Notes: generated by a model from the sequence alone, not told the origin. Positions 23,963-33,364 are shown, numbered from the stretch's first letter. The stretch is 64,000 bases of DNA from DASXRA01 sp963737425 (GCA_963737425.1 CAVTSX010000009.1:124001-188000), one strand, 5' to 3'. Program-made: numbers and translations.

Positions 23963-25282
23963 TCAGGCGAACAGGGACTTGCCGAACCAATCCCCCGCCG
24001 CGCTAACCCCGGGCGGCACGGCGAACAGGGCGCTGCCCGTGTGCTTGACGTACTCGTTCAGCGCGTCATGCGCGGCCAGGCGGGCCTGGATCGGCACGAA
24101 CTGCCGGCGCGGATCCTTCTGGTAGGCGATGAAGAACAATCCGGCGTCGAGCTGGCCGGTGACCTGGTCGATGCCGTCGGTGAACGAGTAACCGCGGCGC
24201 AGGATCTTCTCGCCGCTGTTGGTTGCCGGAGCGGCCAGCCGGATGTGCGCATCGGACGGGATCACCGGGCCGTTCTTGCTCCTCGCGGCAAGGTCGACCG
24301 TGTCGAACTCGACCTGGCCGGACAGCGGCGCCCCACTGACTTTGACCCGTCCGATGACGTTCTCCTGGTCGGCGAGGAAGTCCGCGTCCCAGGCTTCGAT
24401 GAGCATCCGGATGCGCCGGGCGACCAGATAGCTGCCACCGCGCATCCACGGCTGGTCGGTCTCGTCACCGACCCACACGAAGCCCGCGAGATCGGTGGCG
24501 CTCTCGGACTTGATGTTGTTCGTACCGTCCTTGAAGCCCATCAGGTTGCGCGGCGTGGCCTGCGAACTCGACGTGGAGGACGTGCGGCCGAACCCGAGCT
24601 GCGACCAGCGCATGACCGCCGTGCCGCGCGCGATCCGGGCAAAGTTGCGGATGACGTGAAAGGCCACCTGCGGATCGTTCGAGCAGGCCTGCACGCACAG
24701 GTCGCCGCCACTGCGGGCGGGGTCGAGGACATCGTTCGGAAACCCGGGTAGGTCGGCGAGCGCCGCGGGCCGGCGGCGCGCGAGGCCGAATCGCGCGTCG
24801 AACAGTGACGGGCCGAAGCCGACGGTGACGGTCAGCTGCGCAGGTTCGAGGCCGAGCGCCTCGCCGGTGTCGATCGGCGGCGCCTGCGGCACGGTCTCGA
24901 CCGCACCCACCGGCAGCCCGGCGGCCATCTGCGCCGCGGCCGCCGACCACGAGCCGAGAAGTGCCCGTACGGCCTGGACGTCGACACTCGTGATGTCGAA
25001 GGCCGCGAATGCCAACCGGTCCTGCGCCGGGGTGGCGATGCCGGCCTGGTGCTCGCCGTAGAACGGGACCGGTGCGGCGTGCGGCGATGCCGCCGGCGCG
25101 GCGGTCGCCCGGGCGATGCCGTATCCGCCGCTGCCCGCGGCGAGAATCCCGGCAGCGCCGAGCGCTCCGCCGAGAAAGCGCCGGCGGCTCGTGCCGGTCA
25201 CGGTGCTGTCTCGTTCGTGATCAGCAGAGCCCTCCGGTCGACTATCGACCAGATCATCGGACGGGTCGCGCGCGTCAGGCAT
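23963..25282 (-). CDS. efeB: EfeB: Tat-exported DyP-type haem peroxidase of the iron uptake system
   Basis: A 439-residue protein with a twin-arginine signal (SRRRFLGG, Arg33-35, then an Ala/Gly-rich core). The DyP fold is shown by LTVTVGFGPSLFD, the GxxDG signature GFKDGT (catalytic Asp252), the haem-ligand region with DAHIRLAAP, and the distal Arg segment RRGYSFTDG. EfeB acts outside the membrane, oxidising ferrous iron or releasing iron from haem for EfeUO. ATG 25282 overlaps the efeO stop by 8 bp, giving translational coupling; an open frame reading further upstream across efeO is not the real start. Confidence 0.93.
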   Translation of the reverse strand: MPDARDPSDDLVDSRPEGSADHERDSTVTGTSRRRFLGGALGAAGILAAGSGGYGIARATAAPAASPHAAPVPFYGEHQAGIATPAQDRLAFAAFDITSVDVQAVRALLGSWSAAAAQMAAGLPVGAVETVPQAPPIDTGEALGLEPAQLTVTVGFGPSLFDARFGLARRRPAALADLPGFPNDVLDPARSGGDLCVQACSNDPQVAFHVIRNFARIARGTAVMRWSQLGFGRTSSTSSSQATPRNLMGFKDGTNNIKSESATDLAGFVWVGDETDQPWMRGGSYLVARRIRMLIEAWDADFLADQENVIGRVKVSGAPLSGQVEFDTVDLAARSKNGPVIPSDAHIRLAAPATNSGEKILRRGYSFTDGIDQVTGQLDAGLFFIAYQKDPRRQFVPIQARLAAHDALNEYVKHTGSALFAVPPGVSAAGDWFGKSLFA

Positions 25283-26462
25283 TGACGACCTTGCTCGCCA
25301 CTCGCGAGAGCGGCTCGGCGATCGCCTGCACCGCGTGCGCCAGCGCCGTGATGTCGGGCTTGGACAGCTCGCTGTAGAGCACGAAACCCGACGGCTGGGT
25401 AGCGCTTCGGTACTTGTCCAGCAGCGAGTCGACCTTGGTGAACGCGGCGGTGACCGTGTTGGCCAGGGCCGGGTCGATCTTCGCCAGCGGCGGGGCCAGA
25501 TTCGCGAACGCCTGCTCGGAGCCCTCGACGTTGGCCTGGAAGTCGAGCAGGTCGATGTGCGAGTAACGCTCCTCCTCGCCGGTGACCTTGCTCTTGGACA
25601 CCTCGTCCAGCAGCTCGACCGCACCGTTCGCCAGCTCGGCCGGCTGGTAGGTGAGCCCCTTGACCAGGGTGGCCAGCTTCTCCGTGTCGGCCAGCAACCC
25701 GGTGCCGTACGGTGCGAGCCCGGCGGTGCTCTTCGCCTGGAACAGGCCCTTCTCGATGCGGTGGAACCCGGTCCATTTCGCCGCCGGAACGTCACCCTCG
25801 CGGGCATCGATCGCCGGGTCGAGCGCGACGGTGCCCGTGGTGAACGATTCGGCAACCGGCTCGATGCGCTCGTAGAACGGCCGCGCCTTGGCGTACGCGA
25901 CCCGCGCCGCCGACAGGTCGCCCTTCGTCAGCGCCGCCGACAGCGGCTTGACCGCGGCAACGAGGAACCCGACCTGCTGCGTCACGTATGCGCCGTAGTT
26001 CCTGGTGCCCTGGACGAGCAGCGCGCGCGTGTCGGTGCTGGCCGACGAGGTCGCGGTGCCCGTGACCGTAAGGGTCGTCCGGGCCGACTTCGCGCCGGGG
26101 CAGTACAGCGTGTACTCGCCGGGGTTGACGCTCACCGCGAACGTGCCGGAGAAGCCCGGAGGCAGGTTCTCCTTCTCCCCGACGATGCGCTCGCCGTCGA
26201 GGAGTTCGACCTCGCTGACGCCCGTCGCGTCCTTGTTCGTGATCTTGAAGGTGAGCCCGCCCGAGCCGTAGCCGGCCTGGTCGCTCTTGCACCCGTCGGC
26301 GGCCGTGATGGTGACGACGGCCGTGTGCGGGTCGCCGCTTGCGTCGGGTGGCCCGGCCGGTGACGCCTGCTTGTCGCTGCTGCAGGCGGCCAGGCTGGCC
26401 AGTGTTGCCAGGCCGGCCAGTACTGCTCCGGCTCGGGCGGCGCGGTGAGTCCTCGGGCTCAT
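25275..26462 (-). CDS. efeO: EfeO: iron-binding lipoprotein with cupredoxin and imelysin (M75) domains
   Basis: A 395-residue lipoprotein: signal peptide ending LASLAACSS (lipobox Cys). Residues about 45-135 form a cupredoxin-like domain (ending PGEYTLYCPG). The rest is the imelysin/M75 domain with the HxxE metal motif His234-Glu237 (FHRIEKGLF). EfeO captures iron outside the membrane and delivers it to EfeU. It lies between efeU and efeB, 43 bp after efeU, with an iron box in that gap. Confidence 0.95.
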   Translation of the reverse strand: MSPRTHRAARAGAVLAGLATLASLAACSSDKQASPAGPPDASGDPHTAVVTITAADGCKSDQAGYGSGGLTFKITNKDATGVSEVELLDGERIVGEKENLPPGFSGTFAVSVNPGEYTLYCPGAKSARTTLTVTGTATSSASTDTRALLVQGTRNYGAYVTQQVGFLVAAVKPLSAALTKGDLSAARVAYAKARPFYERIEPVAESFTTGTVALDPAIDAREGDVPAAKWTGFHRIEKGLFQAKSTAGLAPYGTGLLADTEKLATLVKGLTYQPAELANGAVELLDEVSKSKVTGEEERYSHIDLLDFQANVEGSEQAFANLAPPLAKIDPALANTVTAAFTKVDSLLDKYRSATQPSGFVLYSELSKPDITALAHAVQAIAEPLSRVASKVVNA

Positions 26463-26490
26463 GCAGACATCTCCCGGTCAAGGCGAAAAG

Positions 26491-26509
26491 TTAGGTGAGC
26501 CTAACCTAA
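26491..26509 (-). promoter_or_regulatory. DtxR/IdeR iron box upstream of efeO
   Basis: On the minus strand it reads TTAGGTTAGGCTCACCTAA, one mismatch from the 19-bp consensus of iron-dependent repressors. It covers the efeU stop codon and sits about 28 bp before the efeO start, so efeO-efeB can be controlled separately from efeU. Confidence 0.85.
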
Positions 26510-28050
26510 CGAGCTGCCAGTTCGGGAGAGGGGCTCTGCGTCCGCCGCACGGCATCGCCCGACCGGCACGCGGCGAGGGCGTACAGCAGGCCGGTCAGAA
26601 GCAAGAGCCCGGCGATGACCAGCACCGCAACTGCGCTGCCGGACAGCGTCCGCCGGTCGTCGAGCGTGGTCACGTCGTGGCGGGCCGCCCGGGCGGCCGC
26701 CTGCGCGTCGGCAGCGGGCAGGGCAGTCGTCCGGTCGGCGATCGACGCGAGCGAGACCGGCCCGCCGGGCGGGCGTGCTGTCATCGTCACCGTGTCGCGC
26801 AGGAGCACGTCCACGACCCGTCCAGTTCGCGGCTCGACCCAGAACGTCGCCTCGTCACGAGCCGAGTAGCTGACCGGAACGGTGTCTCCGGTGGGGTGCA
26901 GGCCGAGCGGCAGGCGTCCGCCGTTGCGCGCGGCAAGCTCGGTATAGCTGATCGTGGCCAGGCGCCCGGCGGCGGCGTCGCCCGTCCTGGTCCCGGTGAA
27001 GACGTCGGCCGGCAAGCCGTTGTGGCTGACCTCGGCGGTCCGCCGGACGCTGAACTGCTCCCCCGCAGAGGTCTGCACGACCGCCCGGTCGCCGGCGCGC
27101 GACACGACCGACGCCGTGATCGCACCGCCCTGGGTCACCGGATTCGGCTGCGGCCGCTCGGGCATGACCACGACGAGCACGACCCCGATGACGACGGCAA
27201 CGGCACCCGCGGCAAGCGCGAACCGCGCCACCGCCGCGTGGGCCAGCCTGCGCCCGGGCGGCCACCCGACATAGAGACCGACCGGGATCAGGTAGGCCAG
27301 CCAGCCGATTACCTCGATGACGACGGGATGATCCTGCACGCCGAGCATGCCGGTCAGCAGAGACGCCTGCACCGAACCGGGCCGCACGATCGCGGAGAGG
27401 TCGACGGTGCGCTGTTGGCCGATGTCTAGCCAGCCGGCCTCGTGCGCCGTGTGCAGCGCATTCACCACGAGCCCGGCCGCGACCAGCACGAGCACGACTC
27501 CGGTAGCCCGGAAGAACTTCGAGAGGTTGATGCGGACGCCGCCGCGGTAGATGCCATAGCCCAGCACAACGGCAAGCAAGACGCCGAGCAGCGCGCCGAC
27601 TCCCGCCGACGCGCCGCTGTCTGACTCGTTGAACGCTGCCAGCAGGAACACGACCGTCTCGAAGCCCTCGCGCAGCACGGCGAGGAACGCCATCGCCACG
27701 AGCGCCCAGCCCGAGCCTGCGGCCAGCGCGCCCGCGGCCGCTCCTTCGAGTTGCCCCTTGAGGTCGCGCGAGTGCCGGCGCATCCAGACGACCATGTAGG
27801 TGACCATGCCGACGGCGACCGCGCCGATGATCGTCTCGAGGCCCTCCTGCTGGCGCTGCGGAAGGTTCTGGGACAGCACGCGCAGCAGCACGCCGACGGC
27901 GAGGCACAGCAGGACCGAGGCGCCCACGCCGACGAAGACCCACCGCAGCAGGTCCCTACGCCCGCGCTGGCGCAAGAATGCGGCCACGATGCCGACGATC
28001 AGCGCAGCCTCGAGCCCTTCACGAAGGCCGATGACGAAGGTGGGAAGCAT
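26506..28050 (-). CDS. efeU: EfeU: FTR1-family iron permease with unusual C-terminal extracytoplasmic domain
   Basis: A 514-residue protein; ordinary EfeU is about 280 residues. The first 280 residues are the seven-helix FTR1 permease with both iron-binding motifs, REGLE in helix 1 and REGFE in helix 4. The extra 235 residues form an extracytoplasmic domain ending in another membrane helix (SAVAVLVIAGLLLLTGLLYA). That domain contains VSYSARDEATFWVEPRTGRV, which resembles the DUF3068 (PorA-like) family. The permease imports ferric iron together with EfeO and EfeB. An iron box lies 16 bp upstream. Confidence 0.92.
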   Translation of the reverse strand: MLPTFVIGLREGLEAALIVGIVAAFLRQRGRRDLLRWVFVGVGASVLLCLAVGVLLRVLSQNLPQRQQEGLETIIGAVAVGMVTYMVVWMRRHSRDLKGQLEGAAAGALAAGSGWALVAMAFLAVLREGFETVVFLLAAFNESDSGASAGVGALLGVLLAVVLGYGIYRGGVRINLSKFFRATGVVLVLVAAGLVVNALHTAHEAGWLDIGQQRTVDLSAIVRPGSVQASLLTGMLGVQDHPVVIEVIGWLAYLIPVGLYVGWPPGRRLAHAAVARFALAAGAVAVVIGVVLVVVMPERPQPNPVTQGGAITASVVSRAGDRAVVQTSAGEQFSVRRTAEVSHNGLPADVFTGTRTGDAAAGRLATISYTELAARNGGRLPLGLHPTGDTVPVSYSARDEATFWVEPRTGRVVDVLLRDTVTMTARPPGGPVSLASIADRTTALPAADAQAAARAARHDVTTLDDRRTLSGSAVAVLVIAGLLLLTGLLYALAACRSGDAVRRTQSPSPELAAR

Positions 28051-28065
28051 CCGCCGATCCGATCA

Positions 28066-28084
28066 TTAGGCAAGCCTTACCTAA
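28066..28084 (-). promoter_or_regulatory. DtxR/IdeR iron box upstream of efeU
   Basis: On the minus strand it reads TTAGGTAAGGCTTGCCTAA, matching 16 of 19 consensus positions and nearly palindromic. It lies 16 bp before the efeU start and covers the stop codon of the oxoprolinase gene. It should repress efeU when iron is plentiful. Confidence 0.85.
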
Positions 28085-31000
28085 AAGACCGTAGCAGCCA
28101 CCCCCGGCCCGTACCCGCCGCCGCCGGGCGTCTCGATGACGAGCACGTCGCCGGGCATCACCTCCACCGAATCGCAGCCGGCCAGCGCCACCTCACCGCC
28201 GGCGGCCCGTTCGACCCGGTTGCGGCCGAGCGCCCCGGGCGATCCGCCGGCCAGACCGTACGGCGCGACGCGACGGTGGCCGGACAGCGTGCTGACCGTC
28301 ATCGCCTCGCCGAACCGGATCCGGCGAACAGCGCCGTCGCCTCCCCGCCAGCGTCCCGCACCACCGCTGCCGCGCCGGATCTCGAACCCGTCGACCAGCA
28401 CCGGAAATCGCGATTCCAGCACCTCGGGATCGGTCAGCCGCGAATTGGTCATGTGGGTCTGCACGGCAGCCACGCCGCAAAAGCCGTCGCCGGCGCCCGA
28501 ACCGGAGCCGACCGTCTCGTAGTACTGGTGGCTCGCGTTGCCGAACGTCACGTTGTTCATCGTCCCGGAGCCTTCGGCCTGGACGCCCAGCGCGGCATAC
28601 AGCGCGCCGGTGATCGCCTGCGACGTCTCGACATTGCCAGCCACCACCGCCGCCGGGTAAACGGGCGAGAGCATCGACCCGGACGGGATGGCGATCCGCA
28701 GCGGGCGCAGGCACCCGTCGTTGAGCGGGATGTCGTCATCGACCAGCGTCCGGAACACGTAGAGCACAGCCGCGGTGGCGACCGACGAGGGCGCGTTGAA
28801 GTTGGTGTCGAGTTGCGGCGACGTGCCGGCGAAGTCGATCGTCGCCGACCGCGCGGCCCGATCGACCGAGACTCGCACCGCGATGACCGCACCCGAATCC
28901 ATCTCATAGCGGTACGCGCCGTCGTCGAGGGCGTCGATCACCCGGCGTACGGCCTCCTCGGCGTTGTCCTGGACGTGGCGCATGTAGGCCTGGACGACGT
29001 CGAGGCCGAAGTGGTCGATCATCCGGGCGACCTCGGCGACGCCGCGCTGGTTCGCCGCGATCTGCGCACGAAGGTCGGCGAGATTGGTGGCCGGGTTGCG
29101 CGACGGGTAGGGCGCCTCGGCCAGCAGGCGCAGCGTCTCGGCCTCGCGCAGGCGCCCGTCGGCGACGAGCAGCCAGTTGTCGAACAGGACGCCCTCCTCG
29201 TGCACGTCTCGGCTCGCGGCCGGCATCGAACCGGGCGTGAGGCCGCCGATCTCGGCGTGGTGCCCCCGTGACGCGACGTAGAAGAGGATCACGTCGCGGT
29301 CGAAGACCGGCGTGACGACGGTGATGTCGGGCAGATGCGTCCCACCGTGGTACGGGTCGTTCACGGCGTAGACCTCACCGGCGCGCATGGTGCCGGCGCG
29401 GCGGCGGATGACCTCCTTGACCGTCGTGCCCATCGAGCCCAGATGTACCGGCATGTGCGGCGCATTCGCGATCAGGTTGCCGTCCGGGTCGAACAATGCG
29501 CAGGAGAAATCGAGGCGTTCCTTGATGTTGACCGACTGCGCGGTCGATTCCAGCGCGGCACCCATCTGCTGGGCGATCGACATGAACAGGTTGTTGAAGA
29601 TCTCGAGCAGCACCGGGTCGGCCTCGGTGCCGACGTCAGGGGCCGCGCGGGCGGACACCCGCTCGACGAGCAGGTGCCCGTGCGCGGTCACCGTGGCCCG
29701 CCAGCCGTCGTCGACCACTGTGGTGCAGTTCGGCTCGGCGATGATTGCGGGACCGAGCACGGCATCGCCCGCTCGCAGTTGCGCGCGCTCGTGCAGCATC
29801 GCGTCCCGCCAGCGGCCACCCGCGTAGAGGCGCACCGTCTCGGCTGCGGACGCGCCGGTGGCCTCGTGCAGCGCGGGAAGCTCGGCCTGGTCGGTGACGC
29901 CGGTGGCCTCGACCGACACCGCCTCGACGACGAGCGGCCGCTCGAGCAGGAACGAATAGGTCTGCCGGTAGCGAGCCTCGAAGTCGGCGACCATCGTGGC
30001 CAGATCGCGTAGCGGCACCGCGACGGAGGTGTCCGTGCCGTCGTAGCGCAGGTGCGCCTTGCGGGCCACCCGGATCCGTTCGGCGGGCACGTCCTCGTCG
30101 GCGAGTTCGGCCCGGGCGCTCGCTTCGAGTGCGTCGGCGACCTCGTCCAGACGGCCGAGTGCGGCCGGCTCCAGCGGCGCCTCGACCGCACCCTCGCGCA
30201 TCGCGGTGATGTCGGCCAGACCCATGCCGAGCGCGGACAGGACGCCCGCCATCGGCGGGACGAGCACGGTGCTGATGCCGAGGGAGTCGGCCACCGCGCA
30301 GGCGTGCTGGCCGCCGGCTCCGCCGAACGTGGTCAGCGCGTAGTCGGTGACGTCATGGCCCTTCTGTACCGAGATGCGCTTGACGGCGTTGGCCATGTTG
30401 GCCACGGCGATCTGCAGGTAGCCCGCTGCGACCTGCTCGGGCGAGCGGCCGTCGCCGATGCGGTTCGCGAGGTCGCCGAAGCGGTGCCGCACCACGTCCG
30501 CGTCGAGTACCTCGTCGCCGTGCGGGCCGAACACGCTCGGGAAGTGCGCCGGCTGGATCCGGCCGAGCATCACGTTCGCATCGGTCACGGTCAGCGGGCC
30601 GCCATTGCGGTAGCACGCCGGGCCGGGCTCGGCCCCGGCCGAATCGGGGCCGACGCGGTAGCGGCTGCCGTCGAAATGCAGGACCGAGCCGCCACCGGCA
30701 GCAACGGTGTGGATGTCGAGCATGGGCGCGCGCAGCCGCACGCCCGCGACCTCGGCGTGCAGCACCCGCTCGTACGCTCCGGCGAACAGCGAGACGTCGG
30801 TGGACGTGCCGCCCATGTCGAAGCCGATCGACTTCTCGAAACCCGCGAGCTGCGACATCCGCACCATGCCCACGATCCCGCCGGCCGGGCCGGACAGGAT
30901 CGCGTCCTTGCCGCGGAAGTGCTGCGCCTCGGTGAGCCCGCCGTTGGACTGCATGAACAGCAGGCGCACCCCGCGGGTCTGCGCGGCCACCTGTTCGACG

Positions 31001-31662
31001 TAGCGGCGCAGCACCGGCGACAGGTACGCGTCGACGACGGTCGTGTCGCCGCGCGGCACCACCCTCATCAGCGGACTCACCTCGCTGGAGAGCGACACCT
31101 GAGCGAAGCCGATCCGGCGCGCCAGCTCGCCGATCGCCTGCTCGTGCGCCGGGTACAGGTGGCTGTGCAGGCAGACGACGGCGAGCGCGTCGATGCCGTC
31201 GTCGCGGGCGCGGCGCAGTTCGGCCGCTAGGCCGTCGAGGTCGGGCGTGCGTAGCACGGTGCCGTCGGCCCGAACGCGCTCGTCGACCTCGATGACCCGC
31301 TCGTAGAGCGGATCGGGCAGCACGATGTGCCGGTCGAAGATGCGCGGCCGATTCTGGTAGCCGATCCGAAGCGCGTCGCCGAAGCCGCGGGTGATCACCA
31401 GCGCGCTGCGATCACCGGTGCGTTCGAGCAGTGCGTTCGTCGCGACGGTGGTGCCCATGCGGATCGCCCGGACGAGGCCGGCCGGGATCGGGGTGTCGGC
31501 GCGCTGATCGAGCAGCGCCCGGATGCCGGCGAGTGCCGCATCGGCATACTGCGCCGGGTTGTCGGAGAGCAGCTTGTGGGCGACCAGAGCGCCGTCGGGC
31601 CGGCGGGCGACGATATCGGTGAACGTGCCACCGCGGTCGATCCAGAACTGCCAGCCGGTCAC
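28081..31662 (-). CDS. 5-oxoprolinase / hydantoinase HyuA-HyuB fusion
   Basis: A 1193-residue ATP-dependent amidohydrolase in which the two subunits are fused as in eukaryotic 5-oxoprolinase. HyuA part (1-680): IDRGGTFTDIVAR, GTTVATNALLER, the ATPase motif IGFDMGGTSTDVS and FGGAGGQHACAVAD. HyuB part (about 690-1193): LEIFNNLFMSIAQQMG, NDPYHGGTHLPDI, NVETSQAITGALYAALG and the end motif ETPGGGGYG. It opens 5-oxoproline or a related lactam or hydantoin using ATP. The GTG at 31662 is the first start after an AGAGG site; reading further upstream would run through the Pit transporter. Confidence 0.93.
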   Translation of the reverse strand: MTGWQFWIDRGGTFTDIVARRPDGALVAHKLLSDNPAQYADAALAGIRALLDQRADTPIPAGLVRAIRMGTTVATNALLERTGDRSALVITRGFGDALRIGYQNRPRIFDRHIVLPDPLYERVIEVDERVRADGTVLRTPDLDGLAAELRRARDDGIDALAVVCLHSHLYPAHEQAIGELARRIGFAQVSLSSEVSPLMRVVPRGDTTVVDAYLSPVLRRYVEQVAAQTRGVRLLFMQSNGGLTEAQHFRGKDAILSGPAGGIVGMVRMSQLAGFEKSIGFDMGGTSTDVSLFAGAYERVLHAEVAGVRLRAPMLDIHTVAAGGGSVLHFDGSRYRVGPDSAGAEPGPACYRNGGPLTVTDANVMLGRIQPAHFPSVFGPHGDEVLDADVVRHRFGDLANRIGDGRSPEQVAAGYLQIAVANMANAVKRISVQKGHDVTDYALTTFGGAGGQHACAVADSLGISTVLVPPMAGVLSALGMGLADITAMREGAVEAPLEPAALGRLDEVADALEASARAELADEDVPAERIRVARKAHLRYDGTDTSVAVPLRDLATMVADFEARYRQTYSFLLERPLVVEAVSVEATGVTDQAELPALHEATGASAAETVRLYAGGRWRDAMLHERAQLRAGDAVLGPAIIAEPNCTTVVDDGWRATVTAHGHLLVERVSARAAPDVGTEADPVLLEIFNNLFMSIAQQMGAALESTAQSVNIKERLDFSCALFDPDGNLIANAPHMPVHLGSMGTTVKEVIRRRAGTMRAGEVYAVNDPYHGGTHLPDITVVTPVFDRDVILFYVASRGHHAEIGGLTPGSMPAASRDVHEEGVLFDNWLLVADGRLREAETLRLLAEAPYPSRNPATNLADLRAQIAANQRGVAEVARMIDHFGLDVVQAYMRHVQDNAEEAVRRVIDALDDGAYRYEMDSGAVIAVRVSVDRAARSATIDFAGTSPQLDTNFNAPSSVATAAVLYVFRTLVDDDIPLNDGCLRPLRIAIPSGSMLSPVYPAAVVAGNVETSQAITGALYAALGVQAEGSGTMNNVTFGNASHQYYETVGSGSGAGDGFCGVAAVQTHMTNSRLTDPEVLESRFPVLVDGFEIRRGSGGAGRWRGGDGAVRRIRFGEAMTVSTLSGHRRVAPYGLAGGSPGALGRNRVERAAGGEVALAGCDSVEVMPGDVLVIETPGGGGYGPGVAATVF

Positions 31663-31691
31663 CCGATCATCCTCTCCGACGGCGCAGCAGG

Positions 31692-32690
31692 TCAGTCGAG
31701 CAGCGGGTTCAGGATCGCCCAGATCAGGGCGGCGACCGCTGCGGCCGCCGGGATCGTCAGCACCCAGGCCACGACGATGTTGCCCGCCACGCCCCAGCGC
31801 ACCGCCGAGAACCGCCGGGTCGCGCCGACCCCCATCACCGACGACGTCATCACATGCGTCGTCGACACGGGCAGGCCGAGCTGGGAGGTCGTGAGCATGA
31901 CGCCACTCGCCACGGTCTGCGAGGCGAACCCGCTCGCCGGTGACAGCGAGAAGATGCGCCGGCCGAGCGTTCGCATGATCCGCCAGCCGCCGGAGTAGGT
32001 GCCGAACGAGATCGCCCCGGCAGCAGCGAGGATCACCCAGGTCGGAATCCCGCTGTCCGGAGCAAGGTGCCCGGACACCGTCAGGGCCAGCGCGATGACC
32101 CCCATCGTCTTCTGCGCATCCTGCGTGCCGTGTCCGAAGGCCATGCCGGCGCCCGACAGGATCTGCGCCCACCGGAAGCCACGACTCACCTTGTGGGCAT
32201 TCGCCTTTTGAAACATCCACAGCACGGCCAGCATGAACAAGTAGCCGAGCACGAGGCCGGCCACCGGCGAGGTCACCATCGGCACGATGACCTTGTGGCC
32301 GATCGCACCCCACTTCACGCCGTCCGAGCCGGCGAGCGCCGCGCCCACAAGGCCGCCGATCAGCGCCTGCGACGAGGACGACGGCAGGCCGAAGTACCAC
32401 GTCCCGAGATTCCAGACGATCGCGCCGACCAGGCCGGCAAGCACGATCACCAGGCCGGCGCGTCCACTCGGTGCGTCGATGATGCCCGAGCCCACGGTCG
32501 TCGCGACCTTCGTCGAGATCAACGCGCCGACGACGTTGGCCACCGCCGCCATCGCCAGCGCGATGCGCGGCGTCAGGGCCCGCGTGGAGATGGAGATGGC
32601 GATCGCGTTGGCGGCGTCGTGGAAACCGTTCGTGTAGTCGAAGAAGAGCGCGATGAAAACGATGACGACGGTCAGCGCGGTGACGCTCAC
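31692..32690 (-). CDS. pit: Low-affinity inorganic phosphate transporter, Pit family
   Basis: A 332-residue membrane protein with the two inverted halves of PiT transporters: NGFHDAANAIA in helix 1 and GHGTQDAQKTMG at the start of the second half, each followed later by a serine/threonine-rich motif (GLPSSSSQALIGG and GLPVSTTHVMTSS). It imports phosphate, probably with protons or metal-phosphate. The GTG start lies three bases after the DUF47 stop, so the two genes are co-transcribed as in other bacteria. Gene symbol given by family; the paralogue (pitA or pitB) is not decidable. Confidence 0.95.
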   Translation of the reverse strand: MSVTALTVVIVFIALFFDYTNGFHDAANAIAISISTRALTPRIALAMAAVANVVGALISTKVATTVGSGIIDAPSGRAGLVIVLAGLVGAIVWNLGTWYFGLPSSSSQALIGGLVGAALAGSDGVKWGAIGHKVIVPMVTSPVAGLVLGYLFMLAVLWMFQKANAHKVSRGFRWAQILSGAGMAFGHGTQDAQKTMGVIALALTVSGHLAPDSGIPTWVILAAAGAISFGTYSGGWRIMRTLGRRIFSLSPASGFASQTVASGVMLTTSQLGLPVSTTHVMTSSVMGVGATRRFSAVRWGVAGNIVVAWVLTIPAAAAVAALIWAILNPLLD

Positions 32691-32693
32691 GCG

Positions 32694-33269
32694 TCAGGAT
32701 TCCTTGAGCGCGATGGTCTCGACCGCGTGTGCCACGTGCTCCAGCGCGTCGGCGGCCTCTTCGAACTGGTCGGCGACCTCGCGCAGTTTCAGTGTCTCCA
32801 GGGCGTCGTAGTCGCCACTGAACAGCTTTGACAGCAACTTTCGGTAGACACGATCGGCTTCGTTCTCGAGGCGATTCACCTCGATCCAGTACGGCTCAAG
32901 ATCACGCAGGGTTCGCAGCCGCGACATGGCTTCTGCCGTCTCGGCCGATGAGCGGCGCAGCAGCGAGATCTGATCGCCCATGAGCAACGGCAGCCGGCCG
33001 ACCCCGGTCAGCACCACGAAGTCGGCAGCGGCCTCCATCGCGTCGACGACGTCGTCCAGCGCACCGGCGAGGCGGTAGATGTCCTCGCGATCGAAGGGTG
33101 TGACGAAGCTCGTGTTCAACTGGCGCAGGATGCGGTGGGTGACTGTGTCGCCCACGTGCTCGCGCTCGCGCAGGTCCTTGGCGACGACCTCGCGATTGGC
33201 GTTCGGATCCATCAACCCCGCGAGCAGGTCGGCCGCTTCGGCGACATTTCGCCCGGCGTCGGTGAACAT
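32694..33269 (-). CDS. DUF47 / PhoU-like Pit accessory protein
   Basis: A helical PhoU-like protein of at least 191 residues: DAGRNVAEAADLLAGLM, KDLREREHVGDTVTHRIL, FDREDIYRLAGALDDVVDAM and RLENEADRVYRKLLSKLF. Members sit beside Pit transporters and modulate them. The start is a problem: codons before ATG 33269 read FRLTPRDNAFYD, which is the conserved family N-terminus, but no ATG, GTG or TTG lies in frame between the upstream TGA (33354-33356) and 33269. Initiation at a CTG (33320 or 33299), or loss of the normal start, are both possible. Confidence 0.88.
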   Translation of the reverse strand: MFTDAGRNVAEAADLLAGLMDPNANREVVAKDLREREHVGDTVTHRILRQLNTSFVTPFDREDIYRLAGALDDVVDAMEAAADFVVLTGVGRLPLLMGDQISLLRRSSAETAEAMSRLRTLRDLEPYWIEVNRLENEADRVYRKLLSKLFSGDYDALETLKLREVADQFEEAADALEHVAHAVETIALKES

Positions 33270-33364
33270 GTCGTAGAACGCGTTGTCGCGCGGAGTCAGA
33301 CGAAATGCATACCACGGCAGGAGACTAGCGGCAACCTTCCGGCAACCCGGACGTCACCCGTCGT

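Noticed and set aside
23963..25855. EfeB starting about 570 bases further upstream
   Set aside because: The extra residues are Arg/Ser-rich out-of-frame efeO sequence; the Tat signal begins right after ATG 25282.
28081..32400. Oxoprolinase extended by 246 codons
   Set aside because: The extension overlaps the well-supported Pit transporter in another frame; the family begins at the GTG at 31662.
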